Origin: RQOF01 sp964461135
GTDB lineage: Bacteria; Calditrichota; Calditrichia; RBG-13-44-9
Assembly (NCBI GenBank): GCA_964461135.1
Contig: CAYWTB010000036.1
Span: 1 to 41,983 of the forward strand
Length of the DNA stretch: 41,983 nucleotides
Reading direction: 5' to 3'
How positions within the stretch are numbered: the first letter of the stretch is position 1; every line of letters begins with the position of its first letter. The notes beneath the pieces were generated by a model, which ran no database searches, was not told the DNA's origin, and worked only from the letters and a program-made list of their open reading frames with translations. Shown piece by piece: positions 33,654 to 41,927 of the stretch. Position numbers and translations under genes: made by a program.

Positions 33654-36600
33654 TTATTCAACCTTAACATCTAAGCCGAGTCCCTGGAGCTCTTTCACCA
33701 AAACATTAAAAGATTCCGGCCGACCGGCCTCGGAGAGGTTATCTCCTTTCACAATCGCTTCATAAACCTTGGTACGCCCCTGCACATCATCACTCTTGTA
33801 AGTAAGAATTTCCTGCAATGTGTAGGCGGCGCCATAGGCTTCTAGAGCCCAAACTTCCATTTCCCCGAAACGCTGCCCGCCGAACTGGGCTTTGCCTCCC
33901 AGAGGCTGCTGAGTAATCAGTGAATAGGGTCCGATGGAACGTGAATGTATTTTGTCATCCACCATATGAGAAAGCTTCATCATGTAGATAAATCCAACCC
34001 CTACTTCCTGATCAAAGGGCTCTCCCGTCAGTCCGTCAAAGAGCTTCATCTTTCCGGAAACAGGTAATCCTGCTTTCTTCATTTCCCCGGTCACTTCATC
34101 AAAAACAGCACCATCAAAAACGGGGGTGGCATAGAATTTATCAAGAATTTTACCCGCCCATCCGAGGGTGGTTTCAAAGATCTGCCCAAGATTCATACGC
34201 GATGGCACACCCAGCGGATTCAGAACGATATCCACCGGAGTTCCATCAGGCAAAAAAGGCATATCTTCCAGCGGCACCACCCGGGCTACTACACCTTTAT
34301 TACCGTGTCGTCCGGCCATTTTATCGCCCACCTTAATTTTTCTCTTCTGGGCAACATAGATTTTAGCCAGCTGGACGATACCGGGGGGTAATTCATCGCC
34401 AATCATAATCTTATATTTTTCGGTACGAACATCATTATCCAGGTCCCGCATGAGGCTTTTGTATTCCGCAAAAGCTCTCCGCACTTCATCATTCAGATCG
34501 CTCTTATCAAACCACGGTTCCAGGTAATCGATAAGTTCTATCTCTGTCTTCTCCAAATTTTTCCGGGAAATCTTTTCTTTCGATTTAACAATATATTTTC
34601 CCGCTTTGGTCTTTACACCCAGGGTGGCCGTTTTACCAAATTTATTCTCCAGGTAGTCGTACAATCTTTCCTTGATCTTCTTCTGCTCTTCCTCTGCCAA
34701 TTTTTCCAATTCATCAATCTTCTTTTTATCTTCTTTTTTGGTCTTCGGATCTTTTTTCTTACGGGAGAAAAGCTTGGTATCTATGACAATGCCTTCCATA
34801 CCGGAAGGTAATTTGAGACTGGCATCTTTCACGTCACCGGCTTTACTTCCGAAGATAGCCTTCAGAAGTTTTTCTTCCGGAGTAGGCTCGGTTTCGCCTT
34901 TCGGTGTTACTTTCCCAACCAGAATAGCTCCCGAACTGACTTCGGCACCGGTGCGGATAATGCCGGATTCATCCAGATTCTTAGTGGCCTCTTCGCTGAC
35001 GTTTGGAATCTCGCGGGTAAGTTCTTCCTCACCCCGTTTGGTATCACGAACCTGGGTTTCAAATTCTTCAATATGAACAGAGGTAAAAACATCATCCCGT
35101 ACGATTCGCTCAGAAATAACGATGGCATCTTCAAAATTGTATCCATTCCATGGCATGAATGCCACCAGAATATTTCGTCCCAATGCCAGTTCACCGCGAT
35201 CTGTGGCATGCCCATCCGCCAGGGGCTGCCCTTTCTTCACGCGCTCCTCTTCGCTCACCAGAGGTCGCTGGTTGATACAGGTGTTCTGATTTGTTCTTAC
35301 AAACTTCAAAAGATCGAAATGTACTTTCTGCGCATCCCCCGTTAATACCTGACGCACATCTTCCACGGTACCCGGATCAACCCGAATAATAATTTTTTCC
35401 GAATCAACGGTTTCCACCACCCCATCCACCGGTGACGCGATAGCCGCACCGGAGTCCAAGGCCACTTTCCCTTCCATACCGGTACCCACTATGGGGGTTT
35501 CCGGGCGGATAACCGGCACCGCCTGGCGTTGCATGTTAGATCCCATCAGGGCGCGGTTGGCATCATCATGTTCCAGGAACGGAATAAGCGACGCGGCTGG
35601 CGAAACAATCTGATTGGATGCAACATCGATGTACTGCACACCATCCGGGCCCGAAAGCACAAAATCCCCCCGCTGCCTGACTTTGATCAGGTCATTTTCA
35701 AACTTGCGGGACTTGGGATCTACCGGGGCATTAAATTGGGCAATTACCGTTCGTTCTTCATCATCAGCAGAAAGATATTCAATTTCATCGGTAATCTTCC
35801 CTTTCTCGACTTTGCGATAAGGGGTTTCAATAAATCCGAATTCATTCACCCTGGCCAGAACGCATAATGAAGAAATCAGCCCGATATTAGGACCTTCAGG
35901 AGTTTCCACAGGGCAGAGACGACCATAGTGAGTATAATGAATGTCGCGGACTTCAAAACCGGCACGTTCCCGGGTTAACCCGCCCGGACCCAGAGCACTC
36001 ATACGGCGCTTGTGGGTTAATTCAGCCAGCGGATTGGTTTGATCCATGAACTGAGAAAGCTGGGAAGTACCGAAAAAGGTATTTATCACTGAGGTGATTG
36101 CCCGCGCATTTATGAGTTCCTGTGGCGTAATCGTCTCTGAATCCCCAAGATTCATGCGTTCCTTGATGGTGCGAGCCATACGCGTGAGACCAAGATTCAT
36201 CTGGGAGGATAATTGTTCTCCCACCGTTCGGACGCGACGATTTCCCAGATGATCGATGTCATCAGTAGTCTTTTTCCCTTCTCTCAAATCGATTAGATAC
36301 TTAATGATCTCAATAAAATCTTCCCGGGTCAGAACGGTGTTTTCAACATCTACTTTCAGTCCCAGCTTTTTATTGAGACGATATCGTCCAACCTTGCCCA
36401 GTTCATACCGTTTATCATTAAAAAACATTTTATCCAGCAACCCTTTGGCCGTTTCCAGATCCGGTGGCTCTCCGGAGCGTAACAGACCGTAAATTTTCCG
36501 CAATGCAGTCTCTTCATCCTTGGCATCATCTTTTTCCAAAGTATTCAGAATCAGATGGGGCATGGTTGGATCATTGGGCTGCCGCAGGCGGATCATCTTT

Positions 36601-37430
36601 ATTCCGCTGGCTTTCAGCGCTTCAACACTTTCCTCATCCAGAACGGTACCCACTTCAATCAAGACTTCACCGGTGGTTTCATTAACAATATCTTCAACCG
36701 TTTTCCGGCCGATAAGGTTGAGGGTATCCGTTTTTTTCAGATCGACCTCTTCAATCAGGTTAAACAGCTCCAGAATTTCACGGTCTGTGGCGTAGCCGAG
36801 TGAACGGAGAAAAGTCGTCACATAAAATTTCTTTTTGCGATCTATGTACACGTGTAGGATATCATTAACATCCGTCATGAACTCAACCCAGCTTCCACGG
36901 AAAGGAATTACCCGGGCGGAAAATATTTTTGTCCCGTTCGGATGAATACTCTCATCAAAAAACACACCCGGTGCGCGGTGTAATTGATTGACGATTACCC
37001 GTTCCGCACCATTGATGATAAATGTCCCGTGTTCGGTCATATAAGGAAGGTTACCCAGATAAACATCCTGTTCAATTGTTTCCGTATAGTTTTCCGTTTC
37101 TCCGGTTAAATCCTTAATGGAAAGACGCAGTTTTGACTTGAGGGGTACTGCATAGGATAGCCCTCTTTCCCGGCATTCCCGCACGTTGTATTTGGGTTTA
37201 TCTATATAATATTCCACAAAATCGAGAATAAAATTTTCCCGGCTGTCAACGATTGGGAAAGTGGCCTGAAAAACTGCCTGCAAACCCTTATCTTCCCGCT
37301 TATCCGGGTGAACCGATTCCTGTAAAAATTCCTGAAAGGAACTACGTTGAATATCCAGCAGATCAGGATATTGGGCAATAGTAGGAATTTTTGAGAAGTA
37401 TTCTCTTTCAATTAATTTTGTTTCTTTCAA
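33654..37430 (-). CDS. rpoB: RNA polymerase beta subunit, TTG start
   Basis: Beta forms the catalytic cleft with beta'. The 1258-residue protein starts KETKLIEREYFSKIP from a TTG with GAGGT 7 nt upstream. The rifampicin-pocket region SQLSQFMDQTNPLAELTHKRR keeps the key Asp (D463), His and Ser, so it looks sensitive. A charged, Lys/Glu-rich insertion of about 115 residues (about 886-1000) lies before the conserved KIYVAQKRKIKVGDKMAGRH block. This is the same place where E. coli has its second large lineage-specific insert. The gene begins 42 bp after rplL, with no visible attenuator. Confidence 0.97.
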   Translation of the reverse strand: MKETKLIEREYFSKIPTIAQYPDLLDIQRSSFQEFLQESVHPDKREDKGLQAVFQATFPIVDSRENFILDFVEYYIDKPKYNVRECRERGLSYAVPLKSKLRLSIKDLTGETENYTETIEQDVYLGNLPYMTEHGTFIINGAERVIVNQLHRAPGVFFDESIHPNGTKIFSARVIPFRGSWVEFMTDVNDILHVYIDRKKKFYVTTFLRSLGYATDREILELFNLIEEVDLKKTDTLNLIGRKTVEDIVNETTGEVLIEVGTVLDEESVEALKASGIKMIRLRQPNDPTMPHLILNTLEKDDAKDEETALRKIYGLLRSGEPPDLETAKGLLDKMFFNDKRYELGKVGRYRLNKKLGLKVDVENTVLTREDFIEIIKYLIDLREGKKTTDDIDHLGNRRVRTVGEQLSSQMNLGLTRMARTIKERMNLGDSETITPQELINARAITSVINTFFGTSQLSQFMDQTNPLAELTHKRRMSALGPGGLTRERAGFEVRDIHYTHYGRLCPVETPEGPNIGLISSLCVLARVNEFGFIETPYRKVEKGKITDEIEYLSADDEERTVIAQFNAPVDPKSRKFENDLIKVRQRGDFVLSGPDGVQYIDVASNQIVSPAASLIPFLEHDDANRALMGSNMQRQAVPVIRPETPIVGTGMEGKVALDSGAAIASPVDGVVETVDSEKIIIRVDPGTVEDVRQVLTGDAQKVHFDLLKFVRTNQNTCINQRPLVSEEERVKKGQPLADGHATDRGELALGRNILVAFMPWNGYNFEDAIVISERIVRDDVFTSVHIEEFETQVRDTKRGEEELTREIPNVSEEATKNLDESGIIRTGAEVSSGAILVGKVTPKGETEPTPEEKLLKAIFGSKAGDVKDASLKLPSGMEGIVIDTKLFSRKKKDPKTKKEDKKKIDELEKLAEEEQKKIKERLYDYLENKFGKTATLGVKTKAGKYIVKSKEKISRKNLEKTEIELIDYLEPWFDKSDLNDEVRRAFAEYKSLMRDLDNDVRTEKYKIMIGDELPPGIVQLAKIYVAQKRKIKVGDKMAGRHGNKGVVARVVPLEDMPFLPDGTPVDIVLNPLGVPSRMNLGQIFETTLGWAGKILDKFYATPVFDGAVFDEVTGEMKKAGLPVSGKMKLFDGLTGEPFDQEVGVGFIYMMKLSHMVDDKIHSRSIGPYSLITQQPLGGKAQFGGQRFGEMEVWALEAYGAAYTLQEILTYKSDDVQGRTKVYEAIVKGDNLSEAGRPESFNVLVKELQGLGLDVKVE

Positions 37431-37472
37431 AGAAGCTACCTCGCTTTACTTCGTTTCAAGGATTTTAAAACA

Positions 37473-37865
37473 TTAATTAATGTCGACGGTGGCGCCAACC
37501 TCAGTCAATTGCTTCTTGATATCCTCGGCTTCGGCTTTTGAGACTCCTTCCTTAATGGCTTTTGGAGCGGACTCAACTAAATCTTTCGCTTCCTTCAGCC
37601 CCAGATTGGTAAGGGCGCGGACGACTTTAATTACCTGGATTTTCTGAGATCCGATTTCTTTGAGGACGACATCAAATTCCGTTTTTTCCTCTGCAGCAGC
37701 CTCAGCTGCACCTGCTGTGGCGCCAGCGCCAGGGACAGGCATAGCGACGGGAGCAACGGCAGTCACGCCGAATTTTTCTTCGATGTCTTTCACCAGTTCT
37801 GAGACTTCCAACATCGTCGCTTTTCCGAGATATTCAAGAACTTGTGCACGGGTTACTTCAGCCAT
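37473..37865 (-). CDS. rplL: Ribosomal protein L7/L12
   Basis: L7/L12 forms the mobile stalk that recruits translational GTPases. The 130-residue acidic product has an N-terminal dimerisation segment (1-35), an Ala/Gly/Pro hinge (about 38-58), and the C-terminal domain EKTEFDVVLKEIGSQKIQVIKVVR and GLKEAKDLVESAPKAIKEGV. GGAGG lies about 10 nt before the ATG. It follows rplJ by 39 bp. Confidence 0.98.
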   Translation of the reverse strand: MAEVTRAQVLEYLGKATMLEVSELVKDIEEKFGVTAVAPVAMPVPGAGATAGAAEAAAEEKTEFDVVLKEIGSQKIQVIKVVRALTNLGLKEAKDLVESAPKAIKEGVSKAEAEDIKKQLTEVGATVDIN

Positions 37866-37904
37866 TTTAACATTACCTCCAATTAAAAATGCGTTATGAA
37901 TTAA

Positions 37905-38420
37905 TTATTTCTTTTTTTCTTCCAATGCTTTTAATGTATACACAAATTTAGACATGGCACCATTTAAGGTACTTACCAATTTCGTCATTGGAGAATTCAA
38001 CATCCCCACCAGCTGTCCTAAAAGTTCCGGCCGGGAGGGAAGCGTTGCCAGATTTCCTACTCTGTCCGAACCGACTACCTGTCCTTCAAACAGAGCAGCT
38101 TTGAGTTTTAATTTATCCTTAAATTCTTTGTTTTTCAGTAAAACCTTAATGGGAAGAGTTGGATCATCATAACTGATGGCATAGGCATTCACGCCTTTGA
38201 GGAATTCGGTCATACCATCAATACCGGCTTTCTCAAATGAAAGCTTTGCCAGCGTATTTTTTAGCACACGATATTCAACCTTTGAATCGCGTAAGTTTTT
38301 GCGGAGTTCGTTGGTAGTATTCACATCCATTCCAGTGAAATCGACCAGAAAAATACCTACCGCACGTCCGAATTTATCTTTCATTTCGTCTACTAATTGT
38401 TCCTTCTGCGGTGTCGTCAT
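37905..38420 (-). CDS. rplJ: Ribosomal protein L10
   Basis: L10 anchors the L7/L12 dimers to the ribosome. In E. coli the L10-L12 complex represses its own operon. The 171-residue product has TPQKEQLVDEMKDKFGRA, LRKNLRDSKVEYRVLKNTLAKL and a C-terminal helix LVSTLNGAMSKFVYTLKALEEKKK that would bind L12. GAGGT lies 8 nt before the ATG. The gap after rplA is only 25 bp, so there is no long leader for the classic autoregulation. Confidence 0.97.
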   Translation of the reverse strand: MTTPQKEQLVDEMKDKFGRAVGIFLVDFTGMDVNTTNELRKNLRDSKVEYRVLKNTLAKLSFEKAGIDGMTEFLKGVNAYAISYDDPTLPIKVLLKNKEFKDKLKLKAALFEGQVVGSDRVGNLATLPSRPELLGQLVGMLNSPMTKLVSTLNGAMSKFVYTLKALEEKKK

Positions 38421-38445
38421 AATGCTCTACCTCAACCTTTATCTG

Positions 38446-39147
38446 TTATTCTTGAAATTCCTGGGCATTTGATACCAATCTGATTCCCGGTCCCATGGTA
38501 TTGGAAATATGAATGCTGCGGAGATAGGTACCTTTTGCCGTGGCCGGCTTCATCCGGATAATGGTCTGAAGAATAGATTTTATATTTTCCTTCAGTTTAT
38601 CCGGGTCAAACGATGCTTTCCCGACACTGGAATGAATGATACCGGCTTTATCCACCCGAAAATCTATTTTTCCGGCTTTAATTTCGCGGACTGTCTGTTC
38701 AATTTCCTGGCTTACTGTGCCACTTTTGGGATTGGGCATTAAACCGCGGGGACCCAAAACACGTCCCAATTTCCCCAGGTCTTTCATAGCATCCGGAGTG
38801 GCCACCAGTACATCAAATTCCAGCCAGTTTTCTTTTTCAATTTTTTCCAGGTACTCTTCATAACCCACATAATCTGCACCAGCTTTTTTTGCCTGTTCCG
38901 CTTTTACACCTTTTGTAATGACCAGGACTCTGACTGGTTTTCCCAATCCATGAGGCAGGGAAACCGTGCCGCGAACAGCCTGTTCAGCCCGGCGAGGATC
39001 AACTCCCAACCGCACAGCAATCTCAACGGATTCGTCAAATTTTGCCTGAGCAGTCCTCTTCAGTAAATTCACAGCCTCATCCAGAGAATATTCTCTTTTT
39101 TCGATGAGCTTACTTAAATTATCATACCTTCTACTTCGCCTTTTCAT
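38446..39147 (-). CDS. rplA: Ribosomal protein L1
   Basis: L1 forms the stalk that handles E-site tRNA and often represses its own operon. The frame is open to 39237 inside rplK, but the ATG at 39147 is chosen. It has GAGGTG about 4 nt upstream, gives 233 residues as usual for L1, and removes a 30-residue leader that does not look like L1. Signatures include VRGTVSLPHGLGKPVRVLV, GRVLGPRGLMPNPKSGTV and FRVDKAGIIHSSVGKASF. Confidence 0.96.
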   Translation of the reverse strand: MKRRSRRYDNLSKLIEKREYSLDEAVNLLKRTAQAKFDESVEIAVRLGVDPRRAEQAVRGTVSLPHGLGKPVRVLVITKGVKAEQAKKAGADYVGYEEYLEKIEKENWLEFDVLVATPDAMKDLGKLGRVLGPRGLMPNPKSGTVSQEIEQTVREIKAGKIDFRVDKAGIIHSSVGKASFDPDKLKENIKSILQTIIRMKPATAKGTYLRSIHISNTMGPGIRLVSNAQEFQE

Positions 39148-39163
39148 TGACACCTCACTAGAA

Positions 39164-39586
39164 TTACTCGACTTCAATACCCATACTTCTTGCCGTTCCC
39201 TCAATAATTCGCATAGCGCCCTCAAGACTGGCGGCATTTAAATCCTGCATTTTTGTTTTCGCAATTTCTTCAACCTGCTTTGATGTCACTTTGCCGACTT
39301 TGTTCAAATTCGGTTCACCGGATCCTTTGTCCAGTCCTGCTGCCTTCAACAAAAGAGTGGAAGCCGGGGGTGTTTTGGTGATAAAACTGAACGATCGATC
39401 TGCGTATACCGTAATGACCACCGGAATGATGTATCCGGCTTTTTCCTGAGTCCGGGCATTAAATGCTTTGCAGAATTCCATAATATTTACACCATGCTGA
39501 CCTAAAGCAGGGCCGACAGGTGGAGAAGGATTAGCCTGCCCGGCAGGAATTTGAAGTTTAATATAGGCTGCTATTTTCTTTGCCAT
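39164..39586 (-). CDS. rplK: Ribosomal protein L11
   Basis: L11 is part of the GTPase-associated centre and is needed for the RelA stringent response. The 140-residue product has the proline-rich IPAGQANPSPPVGPALGQHG (13-32) and the C-terminal KVTSKQVEEIAKTKMQDLNA RNA-binding domain. GAGGT lies 9 nt before the ATG. It follows nusG by 13 bp. Confidence 0.98.
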   Translation of the reverse strand: MAKKIAAYIKLQIPAGQANPSPPVGPALGQHGVNIMEFCKAFNARTQEKAGYIIPVVITVYADRSFSFITKTPPASTLLLKAAGLDKGSGEPNLNKVGKVTSKQVEEIAKTKMQDLNAASLEGAMRIIEGTARSMGIEVE

Positions 39587-39599
39587 ATTGCATTTACCT

Positions 39600-40148
39600 C
39601 TATTTCTCCTGTTCTATTTGTAAAAAATCCAGTTCGACCGGTGTGGGTCTGCCGAAAATACTGACTGATACTTTTACTTTCTTTTTTTCTTCGTTAACTT
39701 CCTCTATGATTCCGGTAAAATCAGCAAAGGGGCCATCATTAACCCGTATCGCGTCCCCCACTCTGAAGGGAACTTCCACCCGTTCCACTTCGGTATCTTT
39801 TCGTTCAATTTTGCGAAGCACCGCCTCCATCTCTTCCGGTCTTACTTCGGTAGGATGATTTTTGGGTCCCACAAAACTGATGATGCCCGGTGTCTCCTGA
39901 ACCAGATGTGCTGTCTGGATATCCAGAACCATCTCAACCAGCAGATAGCCGGGAAAAAATACCCGGATTTTTAAGCGTTTTTTACCTTCCCGCATTTCCA
40001 GTACCGGCTCGGAAGGTACAACAACCCGACCGAAGCGCTCTTCCAGGCCCTTAAATTTGATTTCATTTTCCAGATGGGCCTTTACCTTGGTTTCCTGTCC
40101 GGAATAAACCCGTAATGTATACCATTTTTTCTCTGTATTATTCATCAT
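39600..40148 (-). CDS. nusG: Transcription antitermination factor NusG
   Basis: NusG binds RNA polymerase through its N-terminal domain and binds Rho or S10 through its KOW domain. The 182-residue protein has KKWYTLRVYSGQETKVKAHLE, FFPGYLLVEM (64-73) and a KOW domain at about 129-160 (VGDAIRVNDGPFADFTGIIEE). Two adjacent ATGs exist; the second has slightly better spacing from AAGG. It is 11 bp after secE. Confidence 0.97.
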   Translation of the reverse strand: MMNNTEKKWYTLRVYSGQETKVKAHLENEIKFKGLEERFGRVVVPSEPVLEMREGKKRLKIRVFFPGYLLVEMVLDIQTAHLVQETPGIISFVGPKNHPTEVRPEEMEAVLRKIERKDTEVERVEVPFRVGDAIRVNDGPFADFTGIIEEVNEEKKKVKVSVSIFGRPTPVELDFLQIEQEK

Positions 40149-40159
40149 GCCTTCAAGAA

Positions 40160-40342
40160 TTAGTACAAGATGTTTACAATACGCGATATAATTGTATCTG
40201 CGAAGAAAATGAACAGGGTAAACAATGCGGATATGACCACCACCACCACCGTCGAATTAATTAACTGATCCCGTTCGGGCCACACCACCTTCTTCATTTC
40301 CACTCTCACATCCTCAATAAACTGTTTCGCTTTTTTAATCAT
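40160..40342 (-). CDS. secE: Protein translocase subunit SecE
   Basis: SecE clamps the SecY channel. This is the short single-span form (60 residues). It has the amphipathic EVRVEMKKVVWPER-like helix (read here as DVRVEMKKVVWPERDQL) followed by one membrane helix at about 31-55. The ATG has only a distant AAGG. The order secE-nusG is conserved throughout bacteria. Confidence 0.97.
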   Translation of the reverse strand: MIKKAKQFIEDVRVEMKKVVWPERDQLINSTVVVVVISALFTLFIFFADTIISRIVNILY

Positions 40343-40390
40343 AACACGATTCTTTCCTTAACCTCTTAAAACTTGTTCCTGATTTGCCAG

Positions 40391-40464
40391 CAGGCCTGGA
40401 GGGACTCGAACCCCCAACCCCCGGTTTTGGAGACCGGTGCTCTAGCCAGTTGAGCTACAGGCCT
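40391..40464 (-). tRNA. trnW: tRNA-Trp (anticodon CCA)
   Basis: The 74-nt sequence folds into a full cloverleaf. It has acceptor AGGCCTG/CAGGCCT with discriminator G, D stem GCTC/GAGC, anticodon stem CCGGT/ACCGG with loop CTCCAAA, a 5-nt variable loop, and T stem GGGGG/CCCTC with loop TTCGAGT. The CCA end is not encoded. It sits between rpmG and secE, as in many bacteria. Confidence 0.97.
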
Positions 40465-40482
40465 GTGCCCAATCAACAGGTT

Positions 40483-40632
40483 TTATCTCGTCTCTTTATG
40501 TTCCGTATGTTTATTGCAAAAAGGACAAAACTTTTTATATTCCACCCGCTGCGGATGCAGGCGCTTATTCTTTGTGGTGGAATAATTCCTTTGCTTACAA
40601 ACTGCACATTCAAGCGTTATAATGTCACGCAC
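40483..40632 (-). CDS. rpmG: Ribosomal protein L33 (zinc-binding form), GTG start
   Basis: This short gene was found by direct translation between tuf and tRNA-Trp. The 49-residue product, starting MRDIITLECAVCKQRNY, has zinc ligands C9, C12, C36 and C39 and ends CNKHTEHKETR. The start is GTG with GGAG 6 nt upstream. L33 contacts E-site tRNA in the 50S subunit. The tuf-rpmG-trnW-secE order is a common arrangement. Confidence 0.95.
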   Translation of the reverse strand: MRDIITLECAVCKQRNYSTTKNKRLHPQRVEYKKFCPFCNKHTEHKETR

Positions 40633-40656
40633 CTTGGACTCCGCGGTTAAGTTTAA

Positions 40657-41847
40657 TTATTCAATAATTTCAGTTACAACTCCGGCGCCCACGGTGCGAC
40701 CACCTTCACGAATTGCGAACCTGAGCTCTTTTTCCAGGGCAATCGGTTTCAGCAATTCCACGGTCATAACAACGTTATCACCGGGCATGATCATTTCCAC
40801 TCCATCCGGCAATGTAATGCTGCCGGTAACATCAGTGGTTCTGAAGTAAAACTGCGGTCTGTAATTATTAAAGAACGGAGTATGCCGACCGCCTTCCTCT
40901 TTTTTCAGCACATATACCTGAGCTTTGAATTTGGTGTGAGGCGTAATGGAACCGGGTTTGGCCACCACCATACCGCGCTCCAGCTCATCTTTCTCCACAC
41001 CACGCAGCAGGAGTCCCACATTATCACCGGCCATACCTTCATCCAGTAACTTGCGGAACATTTCAACTCCGGTAACCACCGTTTTACGGTGAGCACCCAT
41101 TCCAACAATCTCTACTTCCTCTCCCACCTTAACTTTTCCACGTTCAACACGGCCTGTCCCCACCGTTCCACGGCCGGTGATGGAAAAAACGTCTTCCACC
41201 GGCATCAGGAATGGTTTGTCCACATCACGTGCCGGGGTGGGAATGTAGCTGTCGACAGCATCCAGAAGTTCCTTAATACATTTGGTTTTTTCCGGATCGT
41301 CAGGATTATTCATCGCTTCCAGAGCACTCCCCTTGATAATAGGAATGTCATCTCCCGGGAATTCATAATTAGAGAGCAGTTCCCGGATTTCCAGTTCCAC
41401 CAGATCCAGTAATTCAGGATCGTCCACCTGGTCCACCTTGTTAAGAAAAACCACAATGCTGGGAACATTTACCTGGCGGGCCAGCAGGATGTGTTCTCTG
41501 GTTTGAGGCATGGGACCATCCGCTGCGCTCACCACCAGAATTGCGCCATCCATCTGGGCGGCGCCGGTGATCATATTTTTGATATAGTCAGCATGTCCGG
41601 GACAATCAACGTGTGCATAATGTCTTTTTTCAGTCTGATATTCCACGTGGGCTGTCGCAATGGTGATACCACGCTCTTTTTCCTCAGGCGCATTATCAAT
41701 ACTATCGAACGTGCGGATATCGGCAAGACCCCGTTTCGCCAGATACATAGTCATTGCGGCAGTTAATGTCGTTTTACCATGATCCACATGACCGATAGTT
41801 CCAACATTTACGTGCGGCTTGTTGCGTTCAAATTTTTGCTTAGCCAT
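40657..41847 (-). CDS. tuf: Elongation factor Tu
   Basis: EF-Tu delivers aminoacyl-tRNA to the ribosome. The 396-residue protein has G motifs GHVDHGKT (19-26), RGITI (59-63), DCPGH (81-85, with the catalytic His) and NKVD (136-139). Domain II has GRGTVGTGRVERG, and domain III ends RTVGAGVVTEIIE. GGAGGATC lies before the ATG. It is the only tuf in the window; none lies between fusA and rpsJ. The 80 bp upstream contain an isolated TTGACA without a matching -10. Confidence 0.98.
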   Translation of the reverse strand: MAKQKFERNKPHVNVGTIGHVDHGKTTLTAAMTMYLAKRGLADIRTFDSIDNAPEEKERGITIATAHVEYQTEKRHYAHVDCPGHADYIKNMITGAAQMDGAILVVSAADGPMPQTREHILLARQVNVPSIVVFLNKVDQVDDPELLDLVELEIRELLSNYEFPGDDIPIIKGSALEAMNNPDDPEKTKCIKELLDAVDSYIPTPARDVDKPFLMPVEDVFSITGRGTVGTGRVERGKVKVGEEVEIVGMGAHRKTVVTGVEMFRKLLDEGMAGDNVGLLLRGVEKDELERGMVVAKPGSITPHTKFKAQVYVLKKEEGGRHTPFFNNYRPQFYFRTTDVTGSITLPDGVEMIMPGDNVVMTVELLKPIALEKELRFAIREGGRTVGAGVVTEIIE

Positions 41848-41927
41848 TTAGTGATCCTCCAATAGTTACCTTTAATTAAACTGTGAATTTTTCGTTCATC
41901 TATGTCAAAACCCTCATAAAAGAAAAG

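Noticed and set aside
39148..39237. 30-residue N-terminal extension of rplA
   Set aside because: It overlaps rplK, lacks a ribosome binding site, and the inner ATG gives standard L1.
40384..40650. 88-codon plus-strand frame near tuf
   Set aside because: It runs across tRNA-Trp and antisense to rpmG, both well supported.
41903..41908. TTGACA upstream of tuf as a promoter
   Set aside because: No TATAAT-like hexamer lies 16-18 bp downstream, so only half of a promoter is visible.
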